NCBI GenBank assembly: GCA_023402175.1
Contig: JAEXCN010000352.1
Coordinates: 1 to 64,000 of the forward strand
Origin: Pseudomonadota bacterium
GTDB taxonomy: Bacteria; Myxococcota_A; Polyangia; Polyangiales; Polyangiaceae
Direction: 5' to 3'
Length of the DNA: 64,000 nt
Shown: positions 45,446 to 54,497 of the stretch, in pieces
Layout: each line of letters starts with the position of its first letter
How positions within the stretch are numbered: the stretch's first letter is position 1
Program-made: the position numbers and the translations under genes
The notes under the pieces: generated by a model
The model's database searches: none
The model's input: the letters and a program-made list of their open reading frames with translations, nothing else
Told to the model about the DNA's origin: nothing

Positions 45446-45852
45446 AGGTCACGCTCGAGCGGATCGGCCATGCAGCGTTCGAGGCGACGGCCGGATCGGG
45501 CGGCAAGCTCGTGGTCGACGGCTCGCCGGAGATCGGCGGCGAGGGACGCGGGATGCGCCCGATGGAGCTGCTCCTCTCGTCGGTCGCGAGCTGCAGCGCG
45601 ATGGATGTCGTCCACATCCTCGTGAACAAGCAGAAGGAGCCCCTCGAGCATCTTCGCATCGAGATCGAGGGCGAGCGACCCGACACGACGCCGGCGCCGT
45701 TCACGCGCATGAAGCTGGTCTTCATCGCGAGAGGCAACGTGGACGAATCGAAGCTGCGTCGCGCCGTCTCGCTCGCCGTCGAGAAGTACTGCTCGGCGCG
45801 CGCGACCCTCGGCGACGTCGAGGTGACGTGGGAAGCGCGGCTCGAGCGCTGA
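45442..45852 (+). CDS. OsmC-family organic hydroperoxide resistance protein
   Basis: 136 aa, starting at a GTG that overlaps the stop of cysM. The fold is OsmC/Ohr with the two reactive cysteines at Cys51 (LLSSVASCSAMDVV) and Cys117 (AVEKYCSARATLGDV), the pair used to reduce peroxides. The RPMELLLSSVASC block is conserved. Linkage to cysteine synthase suggests thiol and peroxide metabolism are coordinated. Thiol cofactors are not visible. The gene is short and easily missed, because the frame is open for thousands of bases upstream. It is convergent with the GST gene, 4 bp away. Confidence 0.9.
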   Translation: MKVTLERIGHAAFEATAGSGGKLVVDGSPEIGGEGRGMRPMELLLSSVASCSAMDVVHILVNKQKEPLEHLRIEIEGERPDTTPAPFTRMKLVFIARGNVDESKLRRAVSLAVEKYCSARATLGDVEVTWEARLER

Positions 45853-45856
45853 AGGC

Positions 45857-46507
45857 TCACTCCTTCGGGAACATGCTCCGATAGGGCTCGGCCTCCGCAA
45901 GCACGCGGGCGAACGAGGGCCGCGCCATCAGGCGCGCGAGATACGCGGCGGCGTTCGGGTGAGCGTCCCCGAGCGGCGCGACGAGGTTCGCGTAGTAGAG
46001 CGCAGGTGCCGCAGAGCAGTCCGCCATCGTGAAGTCGTCGCCGACGGCCCAGGTCCTTCCGCTCATCTCGCGTTCGATGACGGCGTACGTAGTCGAGATC
46101 AGGGAACGTGCTTGCTCGACGCCCTGCGGGTCCTTTGCTCCCTCCGGGCGAAGGCGATCGCCGACGATCTTCTGCATCGGATCGCTCACGTACAAGTCGA
46201 AGAGGCGATCGCGGAGGCGCACTTGCCAGGCGAGCTCCGGGGCCGAGGGCACGAGCGACGCGCACGCTGGATAGTGCGTCGCGAGGTACTCGATGATGAT
46301 CGTCGCCTCGGGGACCGTCCGGCCGCGCGCCTCGTCGCGCAGCACCGGCATCTTGCCGAGCGGCCACAGCGTTCGGAAGCGCTGGCGGACCGTCTCGTCG
46401 AGGAGATCGAGCACGTGCCGCTCGAATGAGATGTCTCCCTCGTACAGCGCGACGAGGGCTTTCCAACAGAACGACGACAGCGGATGGAAGAGTAGCGTCA
46501 AGGACAT
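45857..46507 (-). CDS. Glutathione S-transferase-like protein
   Basis: 216 aa. The thioredoxin-like N-terminal domain starts SLTLLFHPLSSFCWKALVAL and has KMPVLRDEARG and PEATIIIEYL (the cis-Pro and glutamyl-binding Glu region). The C-terminal helical domain contains WAVGDDFTMADCSAAPALYY, the GST signature. A strong ribosome binding site (AGGAGG in the reverse complement of 46515-46520) precedes the ATG. It lies 36 bp behind the ECF sigma factor gene on the same strand, so it may be in the same transcript. Confidence 0.9.
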   Translation of the reverse strand: MSLTLLFHPLSSFCWKALVALYEGDISFERHVLDLLDETVRQRFRTLWPLGKMPVLRDEARGRTVPEATIIIEYLATHYPACASLVPSAPELAWQVRLRDRLFDLYVSDPMQKIVGDRLRPEGAKDPQGVEQARSLISTTYAVIEREMSGRTWAVGDDFTMADCSAAPALYYANLVAPLGDAHPNAAAYLARLMARPSFARVLAEAEPYRSMFPKE

Positions 46508-46543
46508 GAGAAGACCTCCTGGGGGGGCGCCCGACCGATGCGT

Positions 46544-47551
46544 TCAGCAGCCGGTGAGCCAGTAGCGGTATCCGTTCACACGGAACGGGACGTCGAGCTC
46601 GCGGCAGACCTCTGCGATCAGATCCGCGTTGAAGAAGTAGTTCTGCAGGCGAGCGATGCGATCTCCGTCGAGCTGCACACGGTTGACGGCGCGCACCGCT
46701 TCACCATCCTCGTGCGCGTACCAGAGAAGCGCGATCGCCTCACCGCGGTGGCTCCGGATCTCGCAGCGCGGAGACGACGGAAGGACGCCCTGGACGAAGC
46801 GCTCCTCGATCCCGCCGCGCGTTGCTGCGTTCGCGAGCCGTTCGCTCCCGAACAGCATTCCGTAGAGGACGGTCCGGCGGGCCGCCTCGGGCCCGTATTC
46901 CGTCGTGACGCCGACGACCTCGACGGACACGTTGTCGAGGAGCAGCGTCGTGAGTCGATCGAGGTCGCGTGCGTTGAACGCATCGCAGAATGCGTCGAGC
47001 ACCGCGGGCGTCGTCACGCGGACATCGGCAGGCTCGGGATCGACGAGCTTCTCGCGTCCGCGATGGAGCGCGGCCTTGACTGCGCCGGTCGTCGTCGAGA
47101 GTGTCTCGGCGATCTCTTCGAGGGTGAAGTCGAAGACGTCCTTCAGCACGACGGCTGCCCGCTCTTGCGGCGAGAGGCGGGCGATCAACGTGCCCGCGGC
47201 CTCGCGGGTCACACGCGGCTCATGCCCGACGGGGGCCGGGTCGTCGCTGCGCGAAGCGGCCGTCGGCTGCTCGCGGCGCTGGCGCGTGCGATCGATCCAG
47301 AGGTTCGAGGCGACACGGAACAGCCATGCGCGCGGGTTCGGCGGCGCATCGTTCATGCACCCGAGCGTCACGAACGCACGCGCGAGCGCGTCCTGAGCGA
47401 GGTCCTCGGCGTCCCAAGGGCTCTTCGTCAGGTACCGACAGTAACGGAAGAGCTCCGGGCGCAGCGGTTCGTAGAGATCGAGGAATCGGTGCCACGACCC
47501 CTTCACGGTGCCGGACAGCTCGCCCAGAGGCTCTCGAGGCGGGGTGCTCAT
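46544..47551 (-). CDS. ECF sigma factor with SnoaL-like C-terminal domain
   Basis: 335 aa. Sigma region 2 (about residues 25-90, RYCRYLTKSPWDAEDLAQDA and RAWLFRVASNLWIDRTRQRR) and region 4 (about 120-170, LSPQERAAVVLKDVFDFTLEEIAE) are complete. Residues from about 180 to 325 form a SnoaL/NTF2-like domain (LDAFCDAFNARDLDRLTTLLL, FFNADLIAEVCRELDV). In known ECF sigma factors such tails act as regulatory domains. No anti-sigma gene is adjacent. The GST gene downstream may be its target, but no promoter motif was tested. Confidence 0.92.
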   Translation of the reverse strand: MSTPPREPLGELSGTVKGSWHRFLDLYEPLRPELFRYCRYLTKSPWDAEDLAQDALARAFVTLGCMNDAPPNPRAWLFRVASNLWIDRTRQRREQPTAASRSDDPAPVGHEPRVTREAAGTLIARLSPQERAAVVLKDVFDFTLEEIAETLSTTTGAVKAALHRGREKLVDPEPADVRVTTPAVLDAFCDAFNARDLDRLTTLLLDNVSVEVVGVTTEYGPEAARRTVLYGMLFGSERLANAATRGGIEERFVQGVLPSSPRCEIRSHRGEAIALLWYAHEDGEAVRAVNRVQLDGDRIARLQNYFFNADLIAEVCRELDVPFRVNGYRYWLTGC

Positions 47552-47655
47552 GAAGGGGAAACGAGGGAGGCGGCCGAAAGGATACTCCGGTCCGTCGATT
47601 TCTACCGCGGGCGGTGCACCAGCCTCGATCGACGGCGGTTTTTACGCGGCGCGCC

Positions 47656-48387
47656 CTAGAACACGAGCTCGCCGCCGCCCGCGACCTGGACGAAGGTGTC
47701 CTTGTCGCGATTGTCGGCGAGGTGCGTCGCGCCCGTGCCGAAGAGGAGCGACCCGCGCACCGTTCCCGCTTCGGGCTGCGACCAGCCGAGGGGGATGCGG
47801 AACCCGGTGACGATCGTGGCGATCCACGTCGTTCGCGGCCGGTCGATGCGCGACCCATCCTGCTCCTGGCTCGTGTCGATCGCTCTCGGCGAGATCGGCT
47901 GGCTCATCCCGAATCGCGTCGCGATGAAGGGAACGAAGTAGCGGTTCTCCCAAGCGACGATCGGCCCTGCTTCCGGGCTGACGAATGCTCCGGCCGCAGA
48001 GAAGCCCCCGCCGAAGCCGCCGGCGATCGCTAGCGGCTTGGCCAGGCGGACCTTCGCGCCGGCCCGGACCGCGTGGATGGTCGTCGACGTAGGCGTCGGC
48101 ACATCGGGGTGCACGTCGAGGTGCATCGCCGAGACCTCCGCGGCGACGTCGACGTCGTCGGCGATCCCGTGCCGGACCCGGAGTGTACCCGAGAGGACGT
48201 CAGGCCCGAAGAGCCGCCCGTGTGTTCCCCCTTCGGCCTGGATGCCGGTGTCTCCCCGGGGAAGCGTCGCGGCCGATTCGAGCGGCAGCGGACGCGCGGG
48301 AGGGGAGAAGAGCGTGCTGTTGCATCCTGCAAGTAACGGCACCATGAGGCCCGCGAAGGAAGCAGAAAGAAGGAAGCGCGGGCGCAT
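47656..48387 (-). CDS. Predicted outer-membrane lipoprotein
   Basis: 243 aa. The lipobox VPLLAGC is followed by a beta-rich mature sequence with amphipathic strand spacing (GIQAEGGTHGRLFG, VDVAAEVSAMHLDVH, HAVRAGAKVRLAKPL, IVAWENRYFVPFIATRF, TWIATIVTGFRIPLG). It ends in a hydrophobic residue, Phe (VAGGGELVF), as outer-membrane barrels do. It may form a small porin-like or membrane-associated barrel. The ATG at 48387 starts the signal peptide. Function unknown. Confidence 0.65.
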   Translation of the reverse strand: MRPRFLLSASFAGLMVPLLAGCNSTLFSPPARPLPLESAATLPRGDTGIQAEGGTHGRLFGPDVLSGTLRVRHGIADDVDVAAEVSAMHLDVHPDVPTPTSTTIHAVRAGAKVRLAKPLAIAGGFGGGFSAAGAFVSPEAGPIVAWENRYFVPFIATRFGMSQPISPRAIDTSQEQDGSRIDRPRTTWIATIVTGFRIPLGWSQPEAGTVRGSLLFGTGATHLADNRDKDTFVQVAGGGELVF

Positions 48388-48596
48388 CGCAGGAAGATCC
48401 GAGCAACGTGCATTCCACACGAATGTCGGCGCCGTTTCACTGGTTCGACCTGTGGACCTCTGATCGGCGTGTCAGGCCGTGAAGCAAGCGCCGTGCGCCC
48501 TGGGCACACCCTACGTTGCGGGGGACGCTGGGTTGCAGCGGCGCTGGGGCGAACGACCGCGTGCGGGCACGCGGATAGCCGGGTTATCGTGCCCGG

Positions 48597-48809
48597 GTGG
48601 ATCTCGTCAGCATCGCTACGTTCCCCGATCTCCCCGAAGCCGAGCTCGCCAAGGAGCGCCTCGAGAACGAAGGCATCAAGGCGTTCGTGCTCCACGGGAA
48701 CACTGCGGGCGTCATGCCCTTCCTGAGCAGCGGGGAGGGAGGCATCCACGTCCAGGTCGCCAGCACCGACGTCGCTCGCGCGCGCGAGATCCTCGGCGCG
48801 GGCGTCTAG
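48597..48809 (+). CDS. DUF2007-like small protein
   Basis: 70 aa, starting with GTG at 48597. The sequence DLVSIATFPDLPEAELAKER, LENEGIKAFVLHG and then GGIHVQVASTDVARAREIL is the compact alpha/beta fold of DUF2007 (GlnB-like putative signal-transducing proteins). These proteins typically bind small molecules or other proteins, but no function is established. It lies alone between two minus-strand genes. Confidence 0.7.
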   Translation: MDLVSIATFPDLPEAELAKERLENEGIKAFVLHGNTAGVMPFLSSGEGGIHVQVASTDVARAREILGAGV

Positions 48810-48875
48810 CGCGCTACTCGTCGAACGCGTCGTCGCTCATTCAGCGCACTCCATGTCACGCTTCGATTCGCGTCG

Positions 48876-50027
48876 TCAACGGAGCTGCGCGATGAAGCCG
48901 AGACGCGGCTCGATGAACCACGACGGACGTTCGACCAGACCGCTCGGCGTCACGTAGGAGAAGGACGGCGGGCGCGAGAGGACCTCGGCCCCGACGCCGA
49001 AGCCGAGTCGGACCGGAGACGTTCGCGACGGCTTCCACGAGAGGCGGAGCTCGAGCGACCCTGCCGCCGAGATGCGCGTCGCGGAAGGCGCCGGCGCGAA
49101 GCTTCCGTCGCGGGCATAGGCTGCTCGCCGGAAGAGCACCGCTCCTGCGCCGAGGAGCGCATCGAGATCGACGGAGTCCGCATGGGCGATCGTTCGGCCG
49201 GCGAACAATTGCGCGCTATGGCGATGCACCTCGAGCGAGGCGAGGTCGTCGTGCGAACGACTCGGAAGGCCGAGCGAGCCGCGCGCACGCAGCGTCCAGT
49301 CTCCATGTCCGAGACCGGCCTCGAGGATGCCGGCTCTGGCGCCGAGAGGGCTTCGTCCGTCGATCGTCACCTGCCAACCCGCGCCGATGAACGGAAGCCA
49401 ACGGGTTGCGGCTTCGTCACGTGAGGGGCTTGCGCGTAGGCTTCGGCGCGGCGTCGCGCGCGGCGCGGGCGGCTCCGGGGCGGGCTCGCGGCTCTCCGTG
49501 GCCGTCTGCTCCTCGACCTCGGGGCGCGTCAGCTCTTCGTTCGGTACGCCCAGCGTGACGCCGGACTCGAATGCGAGGAGCGCATTCCGCACGACGAGCG
49601 ACGCGGCCTCGAGCATGGCCGACGTGGAGCGGGCAATCACGTCGCTCGCGGTCTCCGCGACGGGCCGCACGAGGACGCGCTCGCGCGCGGGGACCGCGAT
49701 GAAGACGATCGGCCCTGCGTCCGGTCGATGCTCGAACCAGACGACCATCGCCGCGTCCATGCGCGTCGCGAGCGCATGCGCCCGAGCAAGACGCGCCGTC
49801 ATCGACGGCTCGAGCGCGGGATCGGAGGCACGCTCGACCTTCGCCGGCAGATCGCTCACCTGGCCGACGGTTCGCTCGTAGAGCGCTTCGTCGAGCGGAA
49901 CGATCGTGCGGACGACCACGCGGACGCCAGCGCCCTCGGCGCGAGCCGAGCGCGACGCAAAAAGCGGGAGCAGCAGCGCGAGCACCACCGCGAACCGGCG
50001 CGGGCGTGCTGCGCGCGACCCTGTCAT
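48876..50027 (-). CDS. Secreted protein of unknown function, possibly barrel-forming
   Basis: 383 aa with a signal peptide (residues 1-30, VLALLLPLFASRSARA). The first half (31-165) contains VRVVVRTIVPLDEALYERTV and VWFEHRPDAGPIVFIAVPA. A Glu/Pro/Arg linker (about 168-205) leads to a beta-rich C-terminal part with alternating residues (GAGWQVTIDGRSPLGARAGIL, WTLRARGSLGLPS, VRLGFGVGAEVLS). It ends FIEPRLGFIAQLR, suggesting an outer-membrane barrel or surface beta-domain. It is 128 bp downstream of the sigma-controlled lipoprotein operon on the same strand, and may or may not belong to it. Confidence 0.6.
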   Translation of the reverse strand: MTGSRAARPRRFAVVLALLLPLFASRSARAEGAGVRVVVRTIVPLDEALYERTVGQVSDLPAKVERASDPALEPSMTARLARAHALATRMDAAMVVWFEHRPDAGPIVFIAVPARERVLVRPVAETASDVIARSTSAMLEAASLVVRNALLAFESGVTLGVPNEELTRPEVEEQTATESREPAPEPPAPRATPRRSLRASPSRDEAATRWLPFIGAGWQVTIDGRSPLGARAGILEAGLGHGDWTLRARGSLGLPSRSHDDLASLEVHRHSAQLFAGRTIAHADSVDLDALLGAGAVLFRRAAYARDGSFAPAPSATRISAAGSLELRLSWKPSRTSPVRLGFGVGAEVLSRPPSFSYVTPSGLVERPSWFIEPRLGFIAQLR

Positions 50028-50155
50028 CGCGCCGCGATCATCTCATGTGCTTTGCAGCGGGTGCAACGCCGTCGCGGTCGACGAGCGGGGATACGCGTGG
50101 CACGCCAGCCAGGCTGGAGCTTGCGAGCCGCGTAGCAGCGGACCTCGCGAGCTCG

Positions 50156-51940
50156 TCAGTTGACGACGGGGACGCGGACCTCGTTGAGCGGCTTGGCCGA
50201 CATTCCCGCGACGTAGCCGTAGCTGGCGTAGTCGTCGAAGCCCCAGACCGTGAGCCCGAACGGAGCGTCGCTCCAGGCGCGATGCGCGCCGTTCGCGCAG
50301 TCACCGACCGGCTGCCCGCCGAACATGATGTCGATGCGCGCCATCTCGTAGTCGCTCGCGCCGACCTTCTGCCATCCCGTGACGGTGCCGAGGCAATCGA
50401 GGTTGACGTCCTTCGCGTTGGCGCCGGCCTTGCGCACGAAGACGAGGTTCGTGTTTCCGAACGTGGGATCGGTCAGGAAGACGTAGCTCGAGAGGTACTG
50501 CTCGAGCGGGACGACGTTGACGAACTCGGGGTCGCCGTGTCCAAGCGTGAAGTCGCCCGCGGTCGGGTGGTAGGGCGCCATGTTGCCTGCGGTCATGTAG
50601 CTCGCGACGTAGATCGGATGCGCCTTGTCCTGCGAGCGGACGACGAACGGGCCTGGTGCGAGGAACTCGATGGTCTGGCCGCGTCCGACGGTCTTCGGCG
50701 CGTCCGGGATGTCGGGGTCGTAGCGGAGCTCGGTGCCGTCGACGACGCCGACGATGCGCCACGGCACGATCTCGAGGTTCGTGTCGTTCGAGGAGCGCCG
50801 GTCGCGGTAGCGCGTCGCGACGTAGGCGTCGCCCATCAGGCCGATCGGCGGGAGCGCCTGGTGGAGCGAGTCGCACGCCTCCTTGCCGGCGGGGATGTCG
50901 GCGCACGAGTTGCCGCCGAGGACCGCGATGGGGCGATCCGACTCGACGAGCGTGCCGTTCACCTCGTCGCGCTGCGCGAACTGGAGGAACTCACCGCGTG
51001 CGAGCTTCGTCGTGTAGACGGCTCCCGCGGGCGCGTCCGGGAGGCTCGGACCGCCGCGAAGCGTCGCGGGCGGCAATAGGTTCACCGTCGTGTCGTCCTC
51101 GGCGGCGACGATCTGCATGTACGGGAAGAAGCTGCCGCTGATCATGCGCGGGCTCGCGGCGTAGCCGTCGACCGCGACATAGTTCTTGCCCCACGCGGAC
51201 ACGGGCAAGAGGAGTGACGCGCTCGGGAAGTACGTCGCGGCGCCGCCGTACGGATAGATGTCGTAGGTGATGACGGGCGCGGAGCTCTTCAGGTGGAAGG
51301 CCTTTCCGCGTCCGCCGTTCGAGACCCACGCTTCCTCGGTGATCGCGGCGCCGACGTCGGAAGGACAGTCGGTCCCCTCCCAGTCATGGTCGCTTGCGGG
51401 CTTGCGCCCGGAGAGGAACGCAATCGCGATCTCTCCGGGCGGCAGCTTCCCTTCGGGAAGGAGCTCATAGGCGATGTTCTTCCCTGACCCGCGCGGCCTG
51501 CGGATGTAGCTTGTCGAGAGCTTGCGGTCGTCACCCCAAGACAGCTCGAGCTCGATGGGAGCGTTCCACACGTTCGCGATCATCACCGCGTAGCACGAAC
51601 CTTGCGAGAGGAAGACGTCGCTCGGGACGGTCGCGAAGTACTCGCACCCGATCGTGCTCTGCTGCGCGAGCGCGGCCTCGCATGCGGGGACGCAGGCGCC
51701 CTTCGAGCAGCCGAGCCCGGGTCCGCACGGCGTTGCCTTGCCTTCGCAGTCGACGACCGAGAGGAGATCGGGCGAGCACGTCTGCGGCGCGGTGCAGCTC
51801 GGCGGCTCGAACGTCGTCGGCGCAGGCGCGGCGTCCGGCGCGAAAGGCTGGCGGTTGTCGCTGCTCGTGCTGCAGCCGACCGCGAGCGCGGGCGCGAGCA
51901 CGAACGGAGCGACGAAGAACATGACGCGGGGCCGGATCAC
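50156..51940 (-). CDS. IgGFc-binding-domain-like surface lipoprotein
   Basis: 594 aa, with a lipobox (LAVGC) and a Pro/Ala/Asp linker. A Cys-rich segment (about residues 50-95, PPSCTAPQTCSPD and GPGLGCSKGACVPACE) is followed by a large domain with CEYFATVPSDVF, WVSNGGRGKAFHLKSSAPVI, TYDIYPYGGAATYFPSASLL and AVLGGNSCADIPAGKEACDS. This is the IgGFc-binding N-terminal domain found in myxobacterial and animal adhesive proteins. The name does not imply antibody binding. The start is GTG at 51940, overlapping the RCC1 gene stop by 4 nt (GTGA). It is the last gene of the coupled operon. Confidence 0.85.
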   Translation of the reverse strand: MIRPRVMFFVAPFVLAPALAVGCSTSSDNRQPFAPDAAPAPTTFEPPSCTAPQTCSPDLLSVVDCEGKATPCGPGLGCSKGACVPACEAALAQQSTIGCEYFATVPSDVFLSQGSCYAVMIANVWNAPIELELSWGDDRKLSTSYIRRPRGSGKNIAYELLPEGKLPPGEIAIAFLSGRKPASDHDWEGTDCPSDVGAAITEEAWVSNGGRGKAFHLKSSAPVITYDIYPYGGAATYFPSASLLLPVSAWGKNYVAVDGYAASPRMISGSFFPYMQIVAAEDDTTVNLLPPATLRGGPSLPDAPAGAVYTTKLARGEFLQFAQRDEVNGTLVESDRPIAVLGGNSCADIPAGKEACDSLHQALPPIGLMGDAYVATRYRDRRSSNDTNLEIVPWRIVGVVDGTELRYDPDIPDAPKTVGRGQTIEFLAPGPFVVRSQDKAHPIYVASYMTAGNMAPYHPTAGDFTLGHGDPEFVNVVPLEQYLSSYVFLTDPTFGNTNLVFVRKAGANAKDVNLDCLGTVTGWQKVGASDYEMARIDIMFGGQPVGDCANGAHRAWSDAPFGLTVWGFDDYASYGYVAGMSAKPLNEVRVPVVN

Positions 51941-53247
51941 GGCGTGAACCTCACGGGCGTGGGGGTTGGATGCAGAGCGAAGTCGCCGGTCCCGAGCTGA
52001 CCGCGCGAGTTGAGGCCCCAGCAGTAGGCCGTGCCATTCACGAGCGCGGCGCACGCATGAAAGGCGCTCGTGACCACACGGGCCGGCGGGGCAGGGAGCC
52101 CTTCGACCTTCGCGGGGATCACCTGGACGGCATCGAAGTCGCCGGTCCCGAGCTGGCCGTAGTCGTTGCGTCCGAGGCAGCGGACGGTCTCGTCCGAGAG
52201 GACCGCACAGAACTGCGCGCTCGGGCCGATCGAGAGCCATCGAGCCTTGGCGCTCGTCGCGAACGGCACCGGCGTGGGCGTGACCGGGCCTCGCAGATTG
52301 ACGAGCACGCCCCATCGGAACGCAGCGCCGCCGCTCGACGCCGTCGCCGCTTCGCCCCAGCCGGTGAGGAACGCAGCCTTCTCCGGATACGGCAGCGGAT
52401 CCGGATCGGCGTAATCGAGTGCGACCTCGCGGCCGAGCGCGTTCGTCTTCTCCGTCGTTGGGCGGCTGCGGCGACCCCACGAGAGGAGCGTCCCGTCCGC
52501 GGTGAGGGCCACGATGGCCGTCCGTCCCGGCGCGATCGACACGATCTGGCGACCTCCGAGGTCGATCTTCGTCGGCGGCTGGAGAGCACCCCCGGCATCC
52601 CGCAGCGACGGGATCCTGTTGTCGTTGCCCCGGCCCCAGCACATCGCATCGCCGGCTTCGAGCGCTGCGCACGCGATGCCGTCGCCCATGAACGCCGCAC
52701 GCGCCTTCGGGAGTCCGGCGATCGTGCGAGGTACGTCGGAGAACGTCGCGCCCGTGTCGTCCGGACCGAGCTGGCCTGCCTGGTTGTCGCCCCAGCAGAG
52801 GACTGCGCCGTCGTTCGTCGTCGCGCAATATCCGTTCGGGCCGCCGGACAGCTGCGTCACGTTCGAGAGATTCGCCACCGGCGCAGGCGTGCTGTCGACG
52901 TCGACATCGACCGGTCCGCGTCCGAGCTGACCGACGTCGTTCGTTCCCCAGCAGCGCACGGTGCCGTCCGCGAGAAGGGCGCACGTGGAGCGTTCGGCCG
53001 TCGCGAGCTCGACGACACACGGCGCGACGGCGCACTCGATCTTCGTCGGCGGGAGATCGACGACCTCGGCGTCGCGCGGTCCTGCTTCGGCGGACGGTCC
53101 GGTCTCGGGCAGCGACGCGTCCGCGGGCGGTTCGCCCGCATCGGCGTCCACGATGCGTTCGGGGTCGTCGCTGCATGCGGCGAGCGCCGCCGGGAAGATC
53201 ACGGCGACCGCGGTCAATGCGCCGAGAGCTGCACGATGGAGCCTCAT
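51937..53247 (-). CDS. RCC1-repeat surface lipoprotein
   Basis: 436 aa. The lipobox is ALAAC, then an Asp/Ala/Pro linker. At least six RCC1-type repeats are visible, with signatures such as ATAERSTCALLADGTVRCWG, TNDVGQLG, GYCATTNDGAVLCWGDNQAG, FCAVLSDETVRCLGRNDYGQ and HACAALVNGTAYCWGLNSRG, predicting a seven-bladed propeller. Paired cysteines at blade edges may form disulfides. The ATG at 53247 overlaps the upstream stop by 4 nt (ATGA), and its own stop overlaps the next start. It is the sixth gene of the operon, likely on the cell surface. Confidence 0.9.
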   Translation of the reverse strand: MRLHRAALGALTAVAVIFPAALAACSDDPERIVDADAGEPPADASLPETGPSAEAGPRDAEVVDLPPTKIECAVAPCVVELATAERSTCALLADGTVRCWGTNDVGQLGRGPVDVDVDSTPAPVANLSNVTQLSGGPNGYCATTNDGAVLCWGDNQAGQLGPDDTGATFSDVPRTIAGLPKARAAFMGDGIACAALEAGDAMCWGRGNDNRIPSLRDAGGALQPPTKIDLGGRQIVSIAPGRTAIVALTADGTLLSWGRRSRPTTEKTNALGREVALDYADPDPLPYPEKAAFLTGWGEAATASSGGAAFRWGVLVNLRGPVTPTPVPFATSAKARWLSIGPSAQFCAVLSDETVRCLGRNDYGQLGTGDFDAVQVIPAKVEGLPAPPARVVTSAFHACAALVNGTAYCWGLNSRGQLGTGDFALHPTPTPVRFTP

Positions 53248-54497
53248 GGCGTTCCCTTCGGGGTGTAGTGCAGGGCGAGGCTTTCGCCGCCGATCCACAG
53301 CTCGCCGGTCGCGGGCCAGCCCGTGACGGCGTTGAGCGGGTCGACGCTCATCGGCGCGCCGTTGAGCGCCAGCTTCGCGTCGCTCCACGTCGTGCCGTCG
53401 AAGTGGAAGACGCGGCCGACGTCGCCCGCGGCCCAGATGTCGTTTTCGTTCCGCGCCCAGATGGATCGGAACGTGTGACTGGAATAGGGATTGGGCATCG
53501 TGCTCCAGACGGGCTCGGGAGGATCCTCCGCGTCCGGGACTTCGCTCGGCAGCTGCTTGGCGCCGATGAAATACGGGCCCACGAGCCAGAGCGCGTCAGA
53601 AGACGTCGACGTGCCGGCCTGAATGTCGAAGTAGGTATCGGGTAGGAACGACGTCATCCACGAGCCGTCGCCGAGCTGACGATCGATGTACTTGCGGGGC
53701 GGCCATTCCGCCCAGTCCTCGCCGCCCAGGATCAGTTTGCCGTCGGTCGAGACGAAGAACGTCTTCGGTCCGGGCGGCCATCCTCCCGAAGCCGGCGCAT
53801 GCGGCGTCGCCTGCTCCGTCCACACGAGCGGACCGTCGCTGCCGATCGTCGTCGCGTAGAGGCGGCCTTCGTCGTCGAGCGCGTACGCGTCGGTCGTACT
53901 CGTGAAGCCCACGGCGACGAAAGCGCGAAGGCCTTCGGGATGTTCTTCGATGACCTTGCCGTTCTCGAGCCGGAGCACGATCGGCTGCGGGGGCCAGATC
54001 TCGTACGAGGAGGTCTTGCCGACGGCCATCAGCGAGCCGGCGCCGTTGCCGGCGATCGCCAGCAGCGAGTAGGGGAACGGTCCCGGCTGATCTGGGCCGA
54101 TCCCGTACGCCGTGCTCCATGCGCCGTTCTCGTAGTGGAGGAGATGCGACGTCGGATATCCATCGCCGAGCGGAAAGGAGTTCGTCGCCGCCCAGACCTT
54201 GCCCGGCCCGTCCATCACGAGCCCGATGATCCTGAAGTTGCTGAGCCCGAATGGCTGGGGATCGGGCAGCGCGAGGCGGCACCATCCGTCCTCGTTGCAC
54301 GTCGATGGAGGTCCGGGCTCGGCGTCCGTCGCGGGGGTTGCATCGGCGCTCGCTTCGGTCGGAGCGCCAGCGTCGGACGGTGGAGTCTGGACACTCGCGT
54401 CGGCATCGACCGGGGAGCTGGGCTCTTCGGTCGAGTCGGCGCACGCGGCCGCGGTGGCGAGCATGCAGAGGAGGATGCTGGGAAGGGCTCGTTTCAT
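53244..54497 (-). CDS. Surface lipoprotein with beta-propeller-like repeats 2
   Basis: 417 aa, lipobox ATAAC, then an Asp/Ala/Pro/Ser linker up to about residue 62. The mature part has beta-rich units ending in Trp-containing motifs (GPGKVWAATNSFPLGDGYPT, LAIAGNGAGSLMAVGKTSS, RSIWARNENDIWAAGDVGRV, FHFDGTTWSDAKLALNG, GELWIGGESLALHYT). It resembles the next upstream protein but is shorter in repeats, so the two are paralogous propeller-type proteins. The start overlaps the upstream stop by 4 nt. Function unknown. Confidence 0.75.
   Translation of the reverse strand: MKRALPSILLCMLATAAACADSTEEPSSPVDADASVQTPPSDAGAPTEASADATPATDAEPGPPSTCNEDGWCRLALPDPQPFGLSNFRIIGLVMDGPGKVWAATNSFPLGDGYPTSHLLHYENGAWSTAYGIGPDQPGPFPYSLLAIAGNGAGSLMAVGKTSSYEIWPPQPIVLRLENGKVIEEHPEGLRAFVAVGFTSTTDAYALDDEGRLYATTIGSDGPLVWTEQATPHAPASGGWPPGPKTFFVSTDGKLILGGEDWAEWPPRKYIDRQLGDGSWMTSFLPDTYFDIQAGTSTSSDALWLVGPYFIGAKQLPSEVPDAEDPPEPVWSTMPNPYSSHTFRSIWARNENDIWAAGDVGRVFHFDGTTWSDAKLALNGAPMSVDPLNAVTGWPATGELWIGGESLALHYTPKGTP

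Noticed and set aside
51941..53176. Upstream extension of the IgGFc-domain frame to 53176
   Set aside because: It overlaps the RCC1 gene in another frame. The GTG at 51940 with a 4-nt overlap and the following signal peptide is the convincing start.
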